Below are positions 34,624-41,392 of a stretch of DNA of 41,392 nucleotides, in pieces; position 1 is the first letter of the stretch, and each line of letters begins with the position of its first letter. The notes beneath the pieces were generated by a model, which was given only the letters and a program-made list of their open reading frames with translations, ran no database searches and had not been told where the DNA came from. The position numbers and the translations under genes were made by a program. Source of the stretch: Gammaproteobacteria bacterium (GTDB lineage: Bacteria > Pseudomonadota > Gammaproteobacteria > SZUA-152). The stretch is from the NCBI GenBank assembly GCA_011051685.1, contig DRKQ01000082.1, positions 1 to 41,392 of the forward strand, in the 5' to 3' direction.

Positions 34624-35835
34624 TCAAAAAAATTCCACCTGTGCCTTGACAGGTTCGTGATCGGTGATTCCCTGGTGATTCAGCTTCTGCTCGAATGTTG
34701 TATAGCTTGCCTCCATTTCATCCATCCATGACTGCATGTCGATGGGGGAGGTTTCAGCGCCGGCTTCCATGTTTTCAAGTCGCGCACGCAGCGCGTTTAT
34801 GTGTTGTATCACCTGGCTGAGGATTTGCGAGACACGATCCTGAAATTGCAATGACACCAGCACGTCCGAGATTTCGTTCTGTATACCCGTGCCCGCATCC
34901 GCCAGTTCTGCGGTTGCATCCATCAGTGAAGTAGTCACTGTTCGAAAGCTTCCCATGACGTCATGTATGGTTTCTTCTGATGCTTTTACCGATTCCTCAT
35001 CCCGCTGGGCGGATTTGTCGGTCAGATCGACTACCGTGGTCATCGAACTGGTTACATTCAGTACCAGTTCGGTGATTTTCTTGCTGGTGTCTGCCGATTC
35101 TGTCGAGAGTTTGCGTACTTCGTCTGCCACTACGGAAAAACCCCTTCCGGCCTCACCTGCCCGGGCCGCCTCGATGGTGGCGTTCAGGGAGAGCAGGTTG
35201 GTTTGTTGTGCGATCTTTCCCACCTCATCCCCCATGATCACCAGTTTCTTCATGTGTGTACTCAGTGCACGGATCTCCCTCACCATGTCCTGTTTCGCCT
35301 GTTGGGCATCGTTGAGTGCAAGGATTACTGATGCCAGTTCCGTTTCGCTTTTGTTAAACAGGCCAACAATGCCACCTTCATTACCACTCTCACCTGCATC
35401 CACTTCTTCGGTTGACCTGTGGGCGGCCGCCACGGCTTTTTCGAGGTTGAGTGCCAGATCCGAGAACCTGGTTGCCAGATCGGTAATCGCGGTTTGGGTC
35501 TGGCTGCGGGCTGTTTCAACCTGCCGTTCCCAGATATGAAAGGAATTCTGCAATAGCTCGCTGTCCTCTCGTTGTCCGGCTTCGTTATCTGTTGTGACCA
35601 ATGCCGGTGAAGACTGTTTGCTTTCCTCAATGAGTTGCGAGGCCGTTTTCGGCAACCACACTGAGATAGTGATTGCCAGCGCCAAAACAGAACCGCTTGC
35701 AGCAAGGAGCAAGGTATTAACGGGGCTGAAAACAAGCAGCAATACTGCTGCGATCACTCCCTGCAGGACAGGAGCCATCCATAACGCCCTGTAATTCAGT
35801 CTGTTGCTCATGTTGTTGTCTGCTACTGTGCCCAT
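34624..35835 (-). CDS. Short MCP-like protein, first gene of the signalling operon
   Basis: The 403-residue protein has two closely spaced N-terminal membrane helices (about 16-60) with almost no periplasmic loop, then a coiled-coil signalling domain with the receptor tip [45 protein letters not shown]-terminal helical segment contains [18 protein letters not shown]. There is no ligand domain, HAMP or pentapeptide. Such short receptors next to che genes may sense membrane or internal cues, or act as an adaptor for arrays. ATG 35835 follows AAAGGG; longer starts read through a region without coding character. The operon promoter must be upstream of 35835 but no clear -35/-10 pair was found. 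Confidence 0.9.
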   Translation of the reverse strand: MGTVADNNMSNRLNYRALWMAPVLQGVIAAVLLLVFSPVNTLLLAASGSVLALAITISVWLPKTASQLIEESKQSSPALVTTDNEAGQREDSELLQNSFHIWERQVETARSQTQTAITDLATRFSDLALNLEKAVAAAHRSTEEVDAGESGNEGGIVGLFNKSETELASVILALNDAQQAKQDMVREIRALSTHMKKLVIMGDEVGKIAQQTNLLSLNATIEAARAGEAGRGFSVVADEVRKLSTESADTSKKITELVLNVTSSMTTVVDLTDKSAQRDEESVKASEETIHDVMGSFRTVTTSLMDATAELADAGTGIQNEISDVLVSLQFQDRVSQILSQVIQHINALRARLENMEAGAETSPIDMQSWMDEMEASYTTFEQKLNHQGITDHEPVKAQVEFF

Positions 35836-36531
35836 AATTCCCTTTCCATGTATTCCTAGCCGACCATGACTATTCGAAGTGGCGCTCGCCACACTTTATC
35901 GGGTTGTCGTTACAAAACTCCATCAGATAAAGGTTGCTCATTTCTACCGTGTTAGGCTGAGTAGCCAATAAGTATTTGTCTGATGTCATAGCTGAATTTG
36001 TTGGCAACGCCTTAAGCCTTCCACGCCAGATGGCTGAAGACCTCCACAAGAAAAGGGACGCGCCTGTTGATAGCTTCAACCAGCAACGTGGTCCATTTCC
36101 TTGTGCTCTCTTTGCCTTCCATAGAGTTACGTCTGCCTTTGTTCAGATAGCATCAGCGGTTGATTTTGTGCGCTAGTGCGCAACATGCACTTCCGTTACT
36201 TGCTTACTCGGCACAGTGTCTTGCAGAGTGAATAGGGGTCTGTTGCCAATCTGACTAGGCGTTTTGATGGTGTGAGTCTAGGAGTTTGTCTGAGCGCGCT
36301 TCAGAAAATGTCTTGCCGGGTACAAAGCAGGAATGGTGTTTGATGATGAACAGGATGTGCGAAGTGGTTGGGATTCGGGTGGTTCCCGAGTTGCTGGATG
36401 CCGGGCGACCCTGACCTATGGGTACAAGCCTGGTAGGGTAATTATGAGTACATGGCCTGGATGGGCTGTGGTCGTCCGGGGTGAGTGGTTAAGCCTGATT
36501 TTGCTTCGCCGCAGAGCCTGGCTCCGGCACA
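35836..36531. other. Gene-poor interval between signalling operon and NarL-type regulator
   Basis: No convincing gene is seen in these 696 bp. A 36-codon minus-strand frame (36122 to 36012, MEGKESTRKWTTLLVEAINR...) and another of 69 codons at 35870-36079 have no recognisable family and no good ribosome site; they may be fragments of one decayed gene. A small hairpin GTGGCG-CT-CGCCAC (35879-35892) lies upstream of the operon's first start codon. The interval should contain the promoter of the 19-gene operon. Confidence 0.5.
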
Positions 36532-37272
36532 TCAGTGCGGTTCATTGGCCATTTGTGTGATCTGGTCCCGACTGACCAGGCCATTGTCGATGGCATAAAA
36601 CATCAGCTCGGCATTATTTTTCATGTGCATTTTCTTCAGGATGTTGGCCCGGTGAGCACTGACGGTCTTGGTGCTGAGTGATAATGCTTGCCCGATCTGG
36701 CTCACCTGTTTACCTGCGGCAAGCAGTTGAAAGACCTGGAGTTCCCGGTTGCTGAGCGCCTCATGAGGCACATCTCTGACGTTTGGATCCAGCGCATTGG
36801 CCAGCTTTTCCGCCAGGGCGGTGGTAATATACTTGCCACCACTGGCGACCTTGGCGACCGCCTCCAGCAACTGTTCCGGTATGCAGCCCTTGGTAAGATA
36901 CCCGGCAGCACCTGCCTTGAGTGCCCTCAAGGCATACTGGTTTTCGGTATGCATGCTCAAAATCAGCACTGCAAGCCTGGGTCGTTCGTTCTTGATCTGT
37001 TTCAGGGCTTCCAGGCCATTTTTCCCCGGCATGGAGATATCCAGCAGGACAACATCCCAGTCCTGTTCACGAATTTTCTTCAGTGCTTCGTGAGCGTTGG
37101 TGGCTTCACTTGTAGCTGCTACATCCGGGCACTCGTTCAGTAGCTGTTTCAGCCCCGCTCGTACAATAGCATGGTCATCGACAATCAATACCCTGAATTG
37201 CCTGTGATCCGGCGATTGCCTGGAGTGATCGGTTTGATGGGGTGTTTCAGGTTCCGTGACAGGTGCTCCCAT
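36532..37272 (-). CDS. NarL/FixJ-type LuxR response regulator
   Basis: From ATG 37272 (GGGAG eight bases upstream) the protein has 246 residues. It contains a receiver domain (about 28-145; LIVDDHAIVRAGLKQLL, Asp in VVLLDISMPGKNG, Ser in LILSMHTE, Lys in YLTKGC) and a LuxR-type helix-turn-helix (about 175-235; LSNRELQVFQLLAAGKQVSQI and LSTKTVSAHRANILKKMHMK). It is a typical DNA-binding partner of HisKA_3 kinases, and the kinase at 37426-40098 lies directly upstream on the same strand. Its own promoter is at 37330-37358, so it can be expressed apart from the kinase. The targets are unknown; the signalling operon just downstream is an obvious candidate. Confidence 0.94.
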   Translation of the reverse strand: MGAPVTEPETPHQTDHSRQSPDHRQFRVLIVDDHAIVRAGLKQLLNECPDVAATSEATNAHEALKKIREQDWDVVLLDISMPGKNGLEALKQIKNERPRLAVLILSMHTENQYALRALKAGAAGYLTKGCIPEQLLEAVAKVASGGKYITTALAEKLANALDPNVRDVPHEALSNRELQVFQLLAAGKQVSQIGQALSLSTKTVSAHRANILKKMHMKNNAELMFYAIDNGLVSRDQITQMANEPH

Positions 37273-37329
37273 TCGATTTTCTCCCTGGCCCGATCGCATT
37301 TTCTACGCTGCAATTCCGCCTTGAAGAAA

Positions 37330-37358
37330 ATACTACAATATGGCAGCCCTTTGATCAA
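37330..37358 (-). promoter_or_regulatory. Sigma-70-like promoter of the NarL-type regulator
   Basis: On the minus strand TTGATC (37358-37353) and TAGTAT (37335-37330) are spaced 17 bp apart, close to the consensus of a housekeeping promoter. Transcription would begin about 50 bases before the ATG at 37272. The element lies in the 153-bp gap after the kinase gene. Confidence 0.65.
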
Positions 37359-37425
37359 TAGGAGTCCGGATTAAACGCAGGGATTCAGGGGGAGATAGTT
37401 TGCAATCCCGGTTTTCCGGGGCGGG

Positions 37426-40098
37426 TCACATTTCTGCGGGACCATTAATTATCGGCAAGTGCAACATCACTGTAGTGCCCTCACCTGGACTCCCTTTGAT
37501 TTCCACAGTGCCGCCAAAGGCGATGGCGCGTTCTCTCATGCCCAAAAGACCAAAAGAGTCCTCCCGGTCCAATGCCGACAAATCGATTCCCACTCCATTG
37601 TCTGTCAACCGCATATCGATATAATCTTCCCCACTGTCTATACTCAGGGTTACCTGACTGGCTCCTGCATACCGTGCCACATTGGTCAGAGCCTCCTGCA
37701 GGATCCGAAATACTACCGTGGCGCGGTCTGTATCAAGCCGTGCCTTGTCGAGTTCAATAGAAACCTGGCACTTGATGGCATTCCTGTTCTGGAATTCCTC
37801 CATGTACCATTGTATCGCCGGGCCCAGTCCCAGTTCATCCAGCATGGCAGGCCGGAGTTCCGAGGTGATGCGTTGCACCGACTCGATAGCGGATGCAATG
37901 AGAGGAAGCATCGACAGAACCTTTCGCTGCATATCTGCCTGATCCTCAGTAATACGCTCTTGCAGCCAATGCACATCCATGTTCAATGCCGTCAGGACCT
38001 GACCGAATTCGTCATGCACATCCCGCGCAATCCGCGCCCGTTCTTCCTCCCTGACCGTTTGCAGATGAACGGCCAGATCCCGCAGCTGCTGCCGGGATGT
38101 CTCCAGTTCGCGGGTCCGTTCTGCGACCAGTTCCTCCAGATGTTCGCGGTGCCGGCGCAATTCTTCCTCGGTTTTTTTGCGCGCAGTAATATCGCTCAGG
38201 GTACTTACGATACCGATGGCCTGACCTGCATTATCCCTGATCAGGGAAACGGTGTGCTCGGTGGGAAATACCTCACCGTTTTTGCGTTTCAGTTCGAATT
38301 CAAACCGGGCGACCTCTCCCTTGTCGAAGGCCGCCTTGATGCGCTTGCCGAATTCCACAACGTGCTTGTGATCCACATGGAGCTTCGCCGTCGGTTGGCC
38401 GGCGACTTCTTCTTGCGAATAACCCAGTATGGCTTGACTGGCGGGGTTAATGTCGACCATAAATCGATCAGGAGTGGCGACCATCACCCCTTCCTCCAGG
38501 GCATTGAAAATGCCACGCTGCCACAATTCCGATTTTGTCAGAGCCTCTTGTGCGCTTTTACGTTCAGCGACTTCTATGGTCAGGGTGGCGGCCCGTTGGC
38601 GTGCTGCATGGGTGCGGTTGACCGCCATGCCCAGCAACAGGGCCAGCAACAACCCGCTGCCCAGAGTGATATCGGGCAGCAGGGAACGAGTCGCGGCCAG
38701 TAGCTCGGGCCGCGGGGCCAGACGAAGGCGCCAACGCTGGTTGTAGAAACCGACCCCGGTTTCCTGTTGCCACACTTCCTCATCCCCGGCAAAGTGGCCA
38801 CGGTGGTAGATCTCTTCCTCACCATCAAAGACGTGAATGCTATGGTTGGCCATATCGGCCATATCGGCCATATCGGCGGTGTCAGCCGTGTTAGCCATAA
38901 TCGTGTCGAATAATGCCTGGATTTTGAATACCCCCAGCATGAAACCGTCGAAGGCCTCGTCAATATAAAGAGGAATATAAACCAGGAAACCCTTGCCGCC
39001 CTGCACCAGGTCGATAGCGCGGGTGACTATGATATGGCGCTGCTTCAGCGCCATATCAAGCGCCCACCGGCGCCGGTACTCGAAACCCGAATCCAGGCCC
39101 AGGGCAGCTTCGTTGCCGGCCAGGGGCTCGATCCAGCGCACATGCAGAGAAGGATCTATCCATTCTATGGCCTGCAGGCCGGGCTGGTCGGTAATATGGC
39201 GCGCCGCGTCGCGCTGCCACTCCGTTTCGGGTGTGCCGCCGCGGTCCTCCCAGCGCCGGGCCATGCGTACCAGGGCCAGTATCTGGTGTTCGACGGACTC
39301 CTCGATCATGCGCGCCAGATGTGTGCGCTGCCTTTCGATATTCTGTTCCAGCTGGGAACGCTCCTGCGCCAGCAGTGACTGCCACAGAATCACAGCCAGG
39401 ACGGCCAGCCCGATGCTGCTCTCCAGGGCCAGGCTGCGGGACTTTCCCTGTTCCGGCCCTGTTGTTGGGCGCCACATAAAGGCCAGTAGCCCGGTCCCGA
39501 GCAGTATGAATCCACCCGCGGTACAGACAGCCATGTAGGGAGGGTGTAACCAGCCGTAGGGTGTCTCCCCGCCCGCCGCATAGCCCAGCAGGTTCCCCAG
39601 GCCCAGGGTCAAAATTCCCATGCCAAATATCCGGGCCATCAAAAAACATGCGCGCGGCCTCATCGGCCCGGACAGAGCCAGCAGGGCCAGTCCGCTCAGC
39701 AGGTGGGCCAGGGCTGTGGCCTGTGCCATACGGCCGGGAAAGGCGGATTCGGTTGTGATATCCGGCTTGAGCAGGAGTCGGTCGATGCCGAAATCAGCGC
39801 CAAGGGGATATTGCAACAGGGTTGCCAGGGCCAGCCCTGCTGACAGTCCGCCACACCCCATTGCCAGGCGCGACCGGTTATAGAGCAGCGACAACAGGCC
39901 TGTTCCGCCCAGTACAAATCCCAGTGCGGTGTTGAGCTGCATCGGCACCAGCTGTGGCCGCAACTGTACCAGGGTGGATGCGTCCATGAACCAGCCAATC
40001 ATGGCAACGCCACCCAGCAATATCACCAGGCCGCCTGCGATCTTTACTAAATAACCCAATCGGTCGGTGGCAAGATTCTTTTGCTCGGTTGTGAACAT
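37426..40098 (-). CDS. Large sensor kinase: multi-TM, CHASE-like, PAS, HisKA_3
   Basis: The 890-residue protein has seven or so N-terminal membrane helices (about 15-240) and an extracytoplasmic CHASE-like domain (about 260-495; IEWIDPSLHVRWIEPLAGNEAALG...). A further TM (about 500-520), PAS (about 550-665), a coiled coil, the HisKA_3 site EEERARIARDVHDEFGQVLTALNMD and HATPase_c (RILQEALTNVARYAGA, TDNGVGID, SFGLLGMRERA) follow. HisKA_3 kinases pair with NarL-type regulators, and one follows at 36532-37272. CHASE domains sense small extracellular ligands; the multi-TM part may sense membrane or lipid cues. A nine-base tandem repeat lies inside the CHASE-like domain (TADTADMADMADMAN). Start ATG 40098 has only a weak ribosome site. 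Confidence 0.92.
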   Translation of the reverse strand: MFTTEQKNLATDRLGYLVKIAGGLVILLGGVAMIGWFMDASTLVQLRPQLVPMQLNTALGFVLGGTGLLSLLYNRSRLAMGCGGLSAGLALATLLQYPLGADFGIDRLLLKPDITTESAFPGRMAQATALAHLLSGLALLALSGPMRPRACFLMARIFGMGILTLGLGNLLGYAAGGETPYGWLHPPYMAVCTAGGFILLGTGLLAFMWRPTTGPEQGKSRSLALESSIGLAVLAVILWQSLLAQERSQLEQNIERQRTHLARMIEESVEHQILALVRMARRWEDRGGTPETEWQRDAARHITDQPGLQAIEWIDPSLHVRWIEPLAGNEAALGLDSGFEYRRRWALDMALKQRHIIVTRAIDLVQGGKGFLVYIPLYIDEAFDGFMLGVFKIQALFDTIMANTADTADMADMADMANHSIHVFDGEEEIYHRGHFAGDEEVWQQETGVGFYNQRWRLRLAPRPELLAATRSLLPDITLGSGLLLALLLGMAVNRTHAARQRAATLTIEVAERKSAQEALTKSELWQRGIFNALEEGVMVATPDRFMVDINPASQAILGYSQEEVAGQPTAKLHVDHKHVVEFGKRIKAAFDKGEVARFEFELKRKNGEVFPTEHTVSLIRDNAGQAIGIVSTLSDITARKKTEEELRRHREHLEELVAERTRELETSRQQLRDLAVHLQTVREEERARIARDVHDEFGQVLTALNMDVHWLQERITEDQADMQRKVLSMLPLIASAIESVQRITSELRPAMLDELGLGPAIQWYMEEFQNRNAIKCQVSIELDKARLDTDRATVVFRILQEALTNVARYAGASQVTLSIDSGEDYIDMRLTDNGVGIDLSALDREDSFGLLGMRERAIAFGGTVEIKGSPGEGTTVMLHLPIINGPAEM
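38848..38892 (-). repeat. Nine-base in-frame tandem repeat inside the sensor domain
   Basis: On the + strand the unit GGCCATATC occurs three times perfectly (38848-38874), followed by two degenerate units GGCGGTGTC and AGCCGTGTT. In the kinase it encodes Ala-Asp-Met/Thr triplets, so gain or loss of units keeps the frame. Confidence 0.85.
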
Positions 40099-40296
40099 GA
40101 CAGTTTAATAGTACCTGATTATTTCCTTGTGCGTGTGAGTCGCTCTCTGCATGATGAAATCCTGATCACGCGTTACTGCTCCTGATAAACGCTCTCTGCT
40201 TACTGCAAAACCAGTCCATCAAGGACTGAGAGGCGTGTATATGAGCCAGGAGTTCGAAGCGGGGCGATCAAGTGCAGCGTCCTTGCCGAATGGTCT
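40099..40296. other. Gap upstream of the large kinase gene
   Basis: No gene is seen. The gap presumably contains the kinase promoter, but no good -35/-10 pair stands out. It ends at the recombinase remnant that begins at 40297. Confidence 0.4.
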
Positions 40297-40452
40297 CTAT
40301 GAAACAGGGTAACTGACGGCTCCCTTTGGGGACGCCATCTCATTCCTGTTTTCGATCCCGATCCTGTAGTGAATACGACACTCCAGGGAGTCGGGCTCGA
40401 GCAGGATCTTTTCCGTAAGCGTTTCCAGAAGTTCTTTCAGGGCTTCCCGGTG
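40297..40452 (-). pseudogene. 3' remnant of a probable serine recombinase gene
   Basis: A minus-strand frame without a start codon, opened by a TAA at 40455-40453, encodes 51 residues: EALKELLETLTEKILLEPDS, then LECRIHYRIGIE and NEMASPKGAVSYPVS. The amphipathic helix followed by an IHYR strand and an M-A-S-P-[KR]-G end is what I know from C-termini of resolvase-type site-specific recombinases. The ASP[KR]G part is simply the reverse-strand reading of a tRNA-Glu 3' end, because such genes can end inside their attachment site. The catalytic domain is missing. The family call is from memory and needs a search. Confidence 0.45.
40315..40337 (+). repeat. tRNA-Glu 3'-end-like sequence (att-like site B)
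   Basis: GGCTCCCTTTGGGGACGCCA (40318-40337) ends in GGGGACGCCA, identical to the 3' end of bacterial tRNA-Glu as I remember it, CCA included. The rest of the tRNA is not recognisable. It is in the same orientation as the related sequence at 10824-10847 and overlaps the recombinase remnant on the other strand. Confidence 0.5.
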
Positions 40453-40556
40453 TTATTGGATCCCTCTCCTCAAGCACTCCACTCTGAATGCGTCTGAAGT
40501 CTGACGTCTGACGAAGGTGCGGTCAATGTCACCGGGTTTTGACCGACAATGGCCTG

Positions 40557-40597
40557 AATCAAAAGCCTGCACATATTTCACGTGCAGGCTTTTGATT
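40557..40597 (-). terminator. Rho-independent terminator after the collagen-like gene
   Basis: A 16-bp perfect stem pairs 40557-40572 with 40582-40597 around a nine-base loop. On the minus strand it ends GCAGGCTTTTGATT. It lies 16 bp downstream of the stop of the minus-strand gene ending at 40613. Confidence 0.85.
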
Positions 40598-40612
40598 GAA
40601 GTGAGGGCAGGC

Positions 40613-41392
40613 TTACGGTGTGGATTGCGCGGGATCGAACTCCATCATCCAGGAGTCTCCCGGGCTGGAATTGGAGGATGTATGAATCAGCTTTACCAGT
40701 CCCACGTTGTTGGGGCAGAACCAGGAGATGTTCAGCTGATTTCCACCCGTTTGTGCGGCAGAACGACGGTTCATGATCTTGTGGCAACCCGTATAGCTTA
40801 CGCCTTGTACCGTGATATCTTCAACGGCCAGCAAGCTGCGGCTGTCGATACCGTAGTCAGTCCTGTTTGCTGCGCCGCCGCCGATGTTATCCACCAGGTC
40901 TACAGTTGATGCCGTTGCCCAGGTCATGCCGACAGCCATCGCATTATGACGGAACACAAATCCGGGGTTGATGGTGACGGTGTGATTTAAAGTCGTTGTA
41001 TCCGTCTCGTAGTTTTCCCTTCCGATAAGGGCGTTATCACCGGCTGTGTCGTAGCTGAAATGCAATACCTGGTGTCTGACCACTGCCCCTGACAAAGTGC
41101 GTTGGCGAACCACGTCAACCGTGCCGGTGGTCGCGCTGGTCGGATTGCGGGTAAACGTGCGGGTCTCTTTATCCCAGTTTCCTGTAGGGTGTGTAACGAT
41201 AAAGACTTTCTGGCTCCAGGCAGATGTACCAAAACCTGCCCATGAATGGGTAACAACTCCTGCGCCATCAGCTCCAGCAGGCCCTTGTGGTCCCGCAGGC
41301 CCCTGAGGGCCGGTCGGACCAGCCGGACCGGTGCTGCCGACAGCACCATTCGTGCCGGCCGGGCCTTGTGGTCCAGCAGGCCCCTGTGATCC
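40613..41392 (-). CDS. Collagen-like Gly-X-Y repeat protein, C-terminal part
   Basis: The frame is open from the right edge to TAA 40615-40613, giving 259 residues of a protein whose start lies outside. The first 40 or so visible residues are uninterrupted Gly-X-Y triplets rich in Pro, Gln and Ala (GPAGPQGPAG repeated; GSTGPAGPTGPQ). A globular domain of about 215 residues follows (HSWAGFGTSAWSQKVFIV ... NHTVTINPGFVFRHNAMAVG ... ending SWMMEFDPAQSTP) which I do not recognise. Bacterial collagen-like proteins form trimeric stalks on cell surfaces or phage tail fibres. Four Cys-poor beta-rich segments suggest a C-terminal head or trimerisation domain. A terminator follows directly, so this is the last gene of its transcript. 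Confidence 0.8.
   Translation of the reverse strand, partial: GSQGPAGPQGPAGTNGAVGSTGPAGPTGPQGPAGPQGPAGADGAGVVTHSWAGFGTSAWSQKVFIVTHPTGNWDKETRTFTRNPTSATTGTVDVVRQRTLSGAVVRHQVLHFSYDTAGDNALIGRENYETDTTTLNHTVTINPGFVFRHNAMAVGMTWATASTVDLVDNIGGGAANRTDYGIDSRSLLAVEDITVQGVSYTGCHKIMNRRSAAQTGGNQLNISWFCPNNVGLVKLIHTSSNSSPGDSWMMEFDPAQSTP

Noticed and set aside
35836-36290. An integron attC site (GTTAGGC present on the + strand)
   Set aside because: No matching partner core site lies at the right distance in either orientation, and the inner stem structure of attC is absent.
36480-36531. A terminator after the NarL-type regulator
   Set aside because: A short GAGCC-A-GGCTC inverted repeat exists, but the loop is one base and no T run follows on the minus strand.
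38848-38892. CRISPR-like repeat
   Set aside because: The units are nine bases, directly tandem without spacers, and lie inside a coding frame.
40492-40512. Three heptamers GTCTGA[AC] as a regulatory array
   Set aside because: They are too short and sit in a non-coding stretch without a neighbouring promoter; chance duplication is the simpler explanation.

Overview
The window looks like a chromosomal or island segment from a gammaproteobacterium of moderate to fairly high GC content. The protein families and the signal-peptide plus outer-membrane architecture point to a Gram-negative cell. The mer and ars proteins read like gammaproteobacterial versions, and the abundance of chemosensory and c-di-GMP proteins fits an environmental proteobacterium. 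No rRNA, complete tRNA or CRISPR array is visible, so the genus cannot be fixed.

Left part, 1-10.7 kb, is a heavy-metal accessory region. On the + strand (1-4374) lies an envelope gene set: two paralogous outer-membrane barrel proteins (one only its tail), three small exported heavy-metal-associated (HMA) proteins sharing a C-x-[FY]-C-A-Y motif, a MerT-like four-cysteine membrane protein, a membrane-anchored six-repeat NHL protein and an exported DsrE-like protein. Next (4443-6255) a MerR-type promoter with a perfect 20-bp dyad drives a CxxC thioredoxin, a CcdA/DsbD-like membrane protein that now carries two apparent frameshifts, and a MerR-family regulator. A minus-strand mer operon (merT-merP-merA, 8674 to 6326) has a classical mer operator but no merR beside it. 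It is divergent from a + strand ars operon (arsR-arsI-arsC-acr3) with its own AT-rich ArsR-type operator. acr3 is frameshifted and lacks its last third.

The junction, 10.7-11.3 kb, holds a short sequence resembling a tRNA-Glu 3' end, a strong bidirectional terminator and a remnant resembling a HEPN/RES N-terminal domain. A second tRNA-Glu-like 3' end, overlapping the 3' remnant of a probable serine recombinase gene, lies at 40.3 kb in the same orientation. The roughly 29 kb between them may be, or may once have been, a mobile island.

The core, 35835 down to 11302, is an uninterrupted co-directional minus-strand run of 19 signalling genes with tiny gaps or 4-bp start/stop overlaps. It contains a short MCP-like protein, CheY, a STAS protein, CheA, a large PAS/MCP receptor, CheW, CheR, CheB, a REC-kinase-REC hybrid, a REC-PAS-GGDEF-EAL protein, a REC-PAS protein, a 107-residue protein, an HDOD protein, three paralogous histidine kinases with different inputs, a PhnD-like binding protein between two of them, a REC-HD-GYP protein and a REC protein. 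No flagellar or pilus genes are present, so a chemosensory core appears tied to multi-kinase and c-di-GMP output rather than to an adjacent motility apparatus. Upstream is a NarL-type response regulator with its own sigma-70-like promoter and a large HisKA_3 sensor kinase. The right edge carries the C-terminal part of a collagen-like Gly-X-Y repeat protein followed by a terminator.

The most novel-looking parts are the 19-gene signalling operon, which includes kinase and cyclase domains with lost catalytic or acceptor residues, and the HMA/MerT-like/barrel/NHL/DsrE envelope operon, which looks like an uncharacterised metal-handling system.
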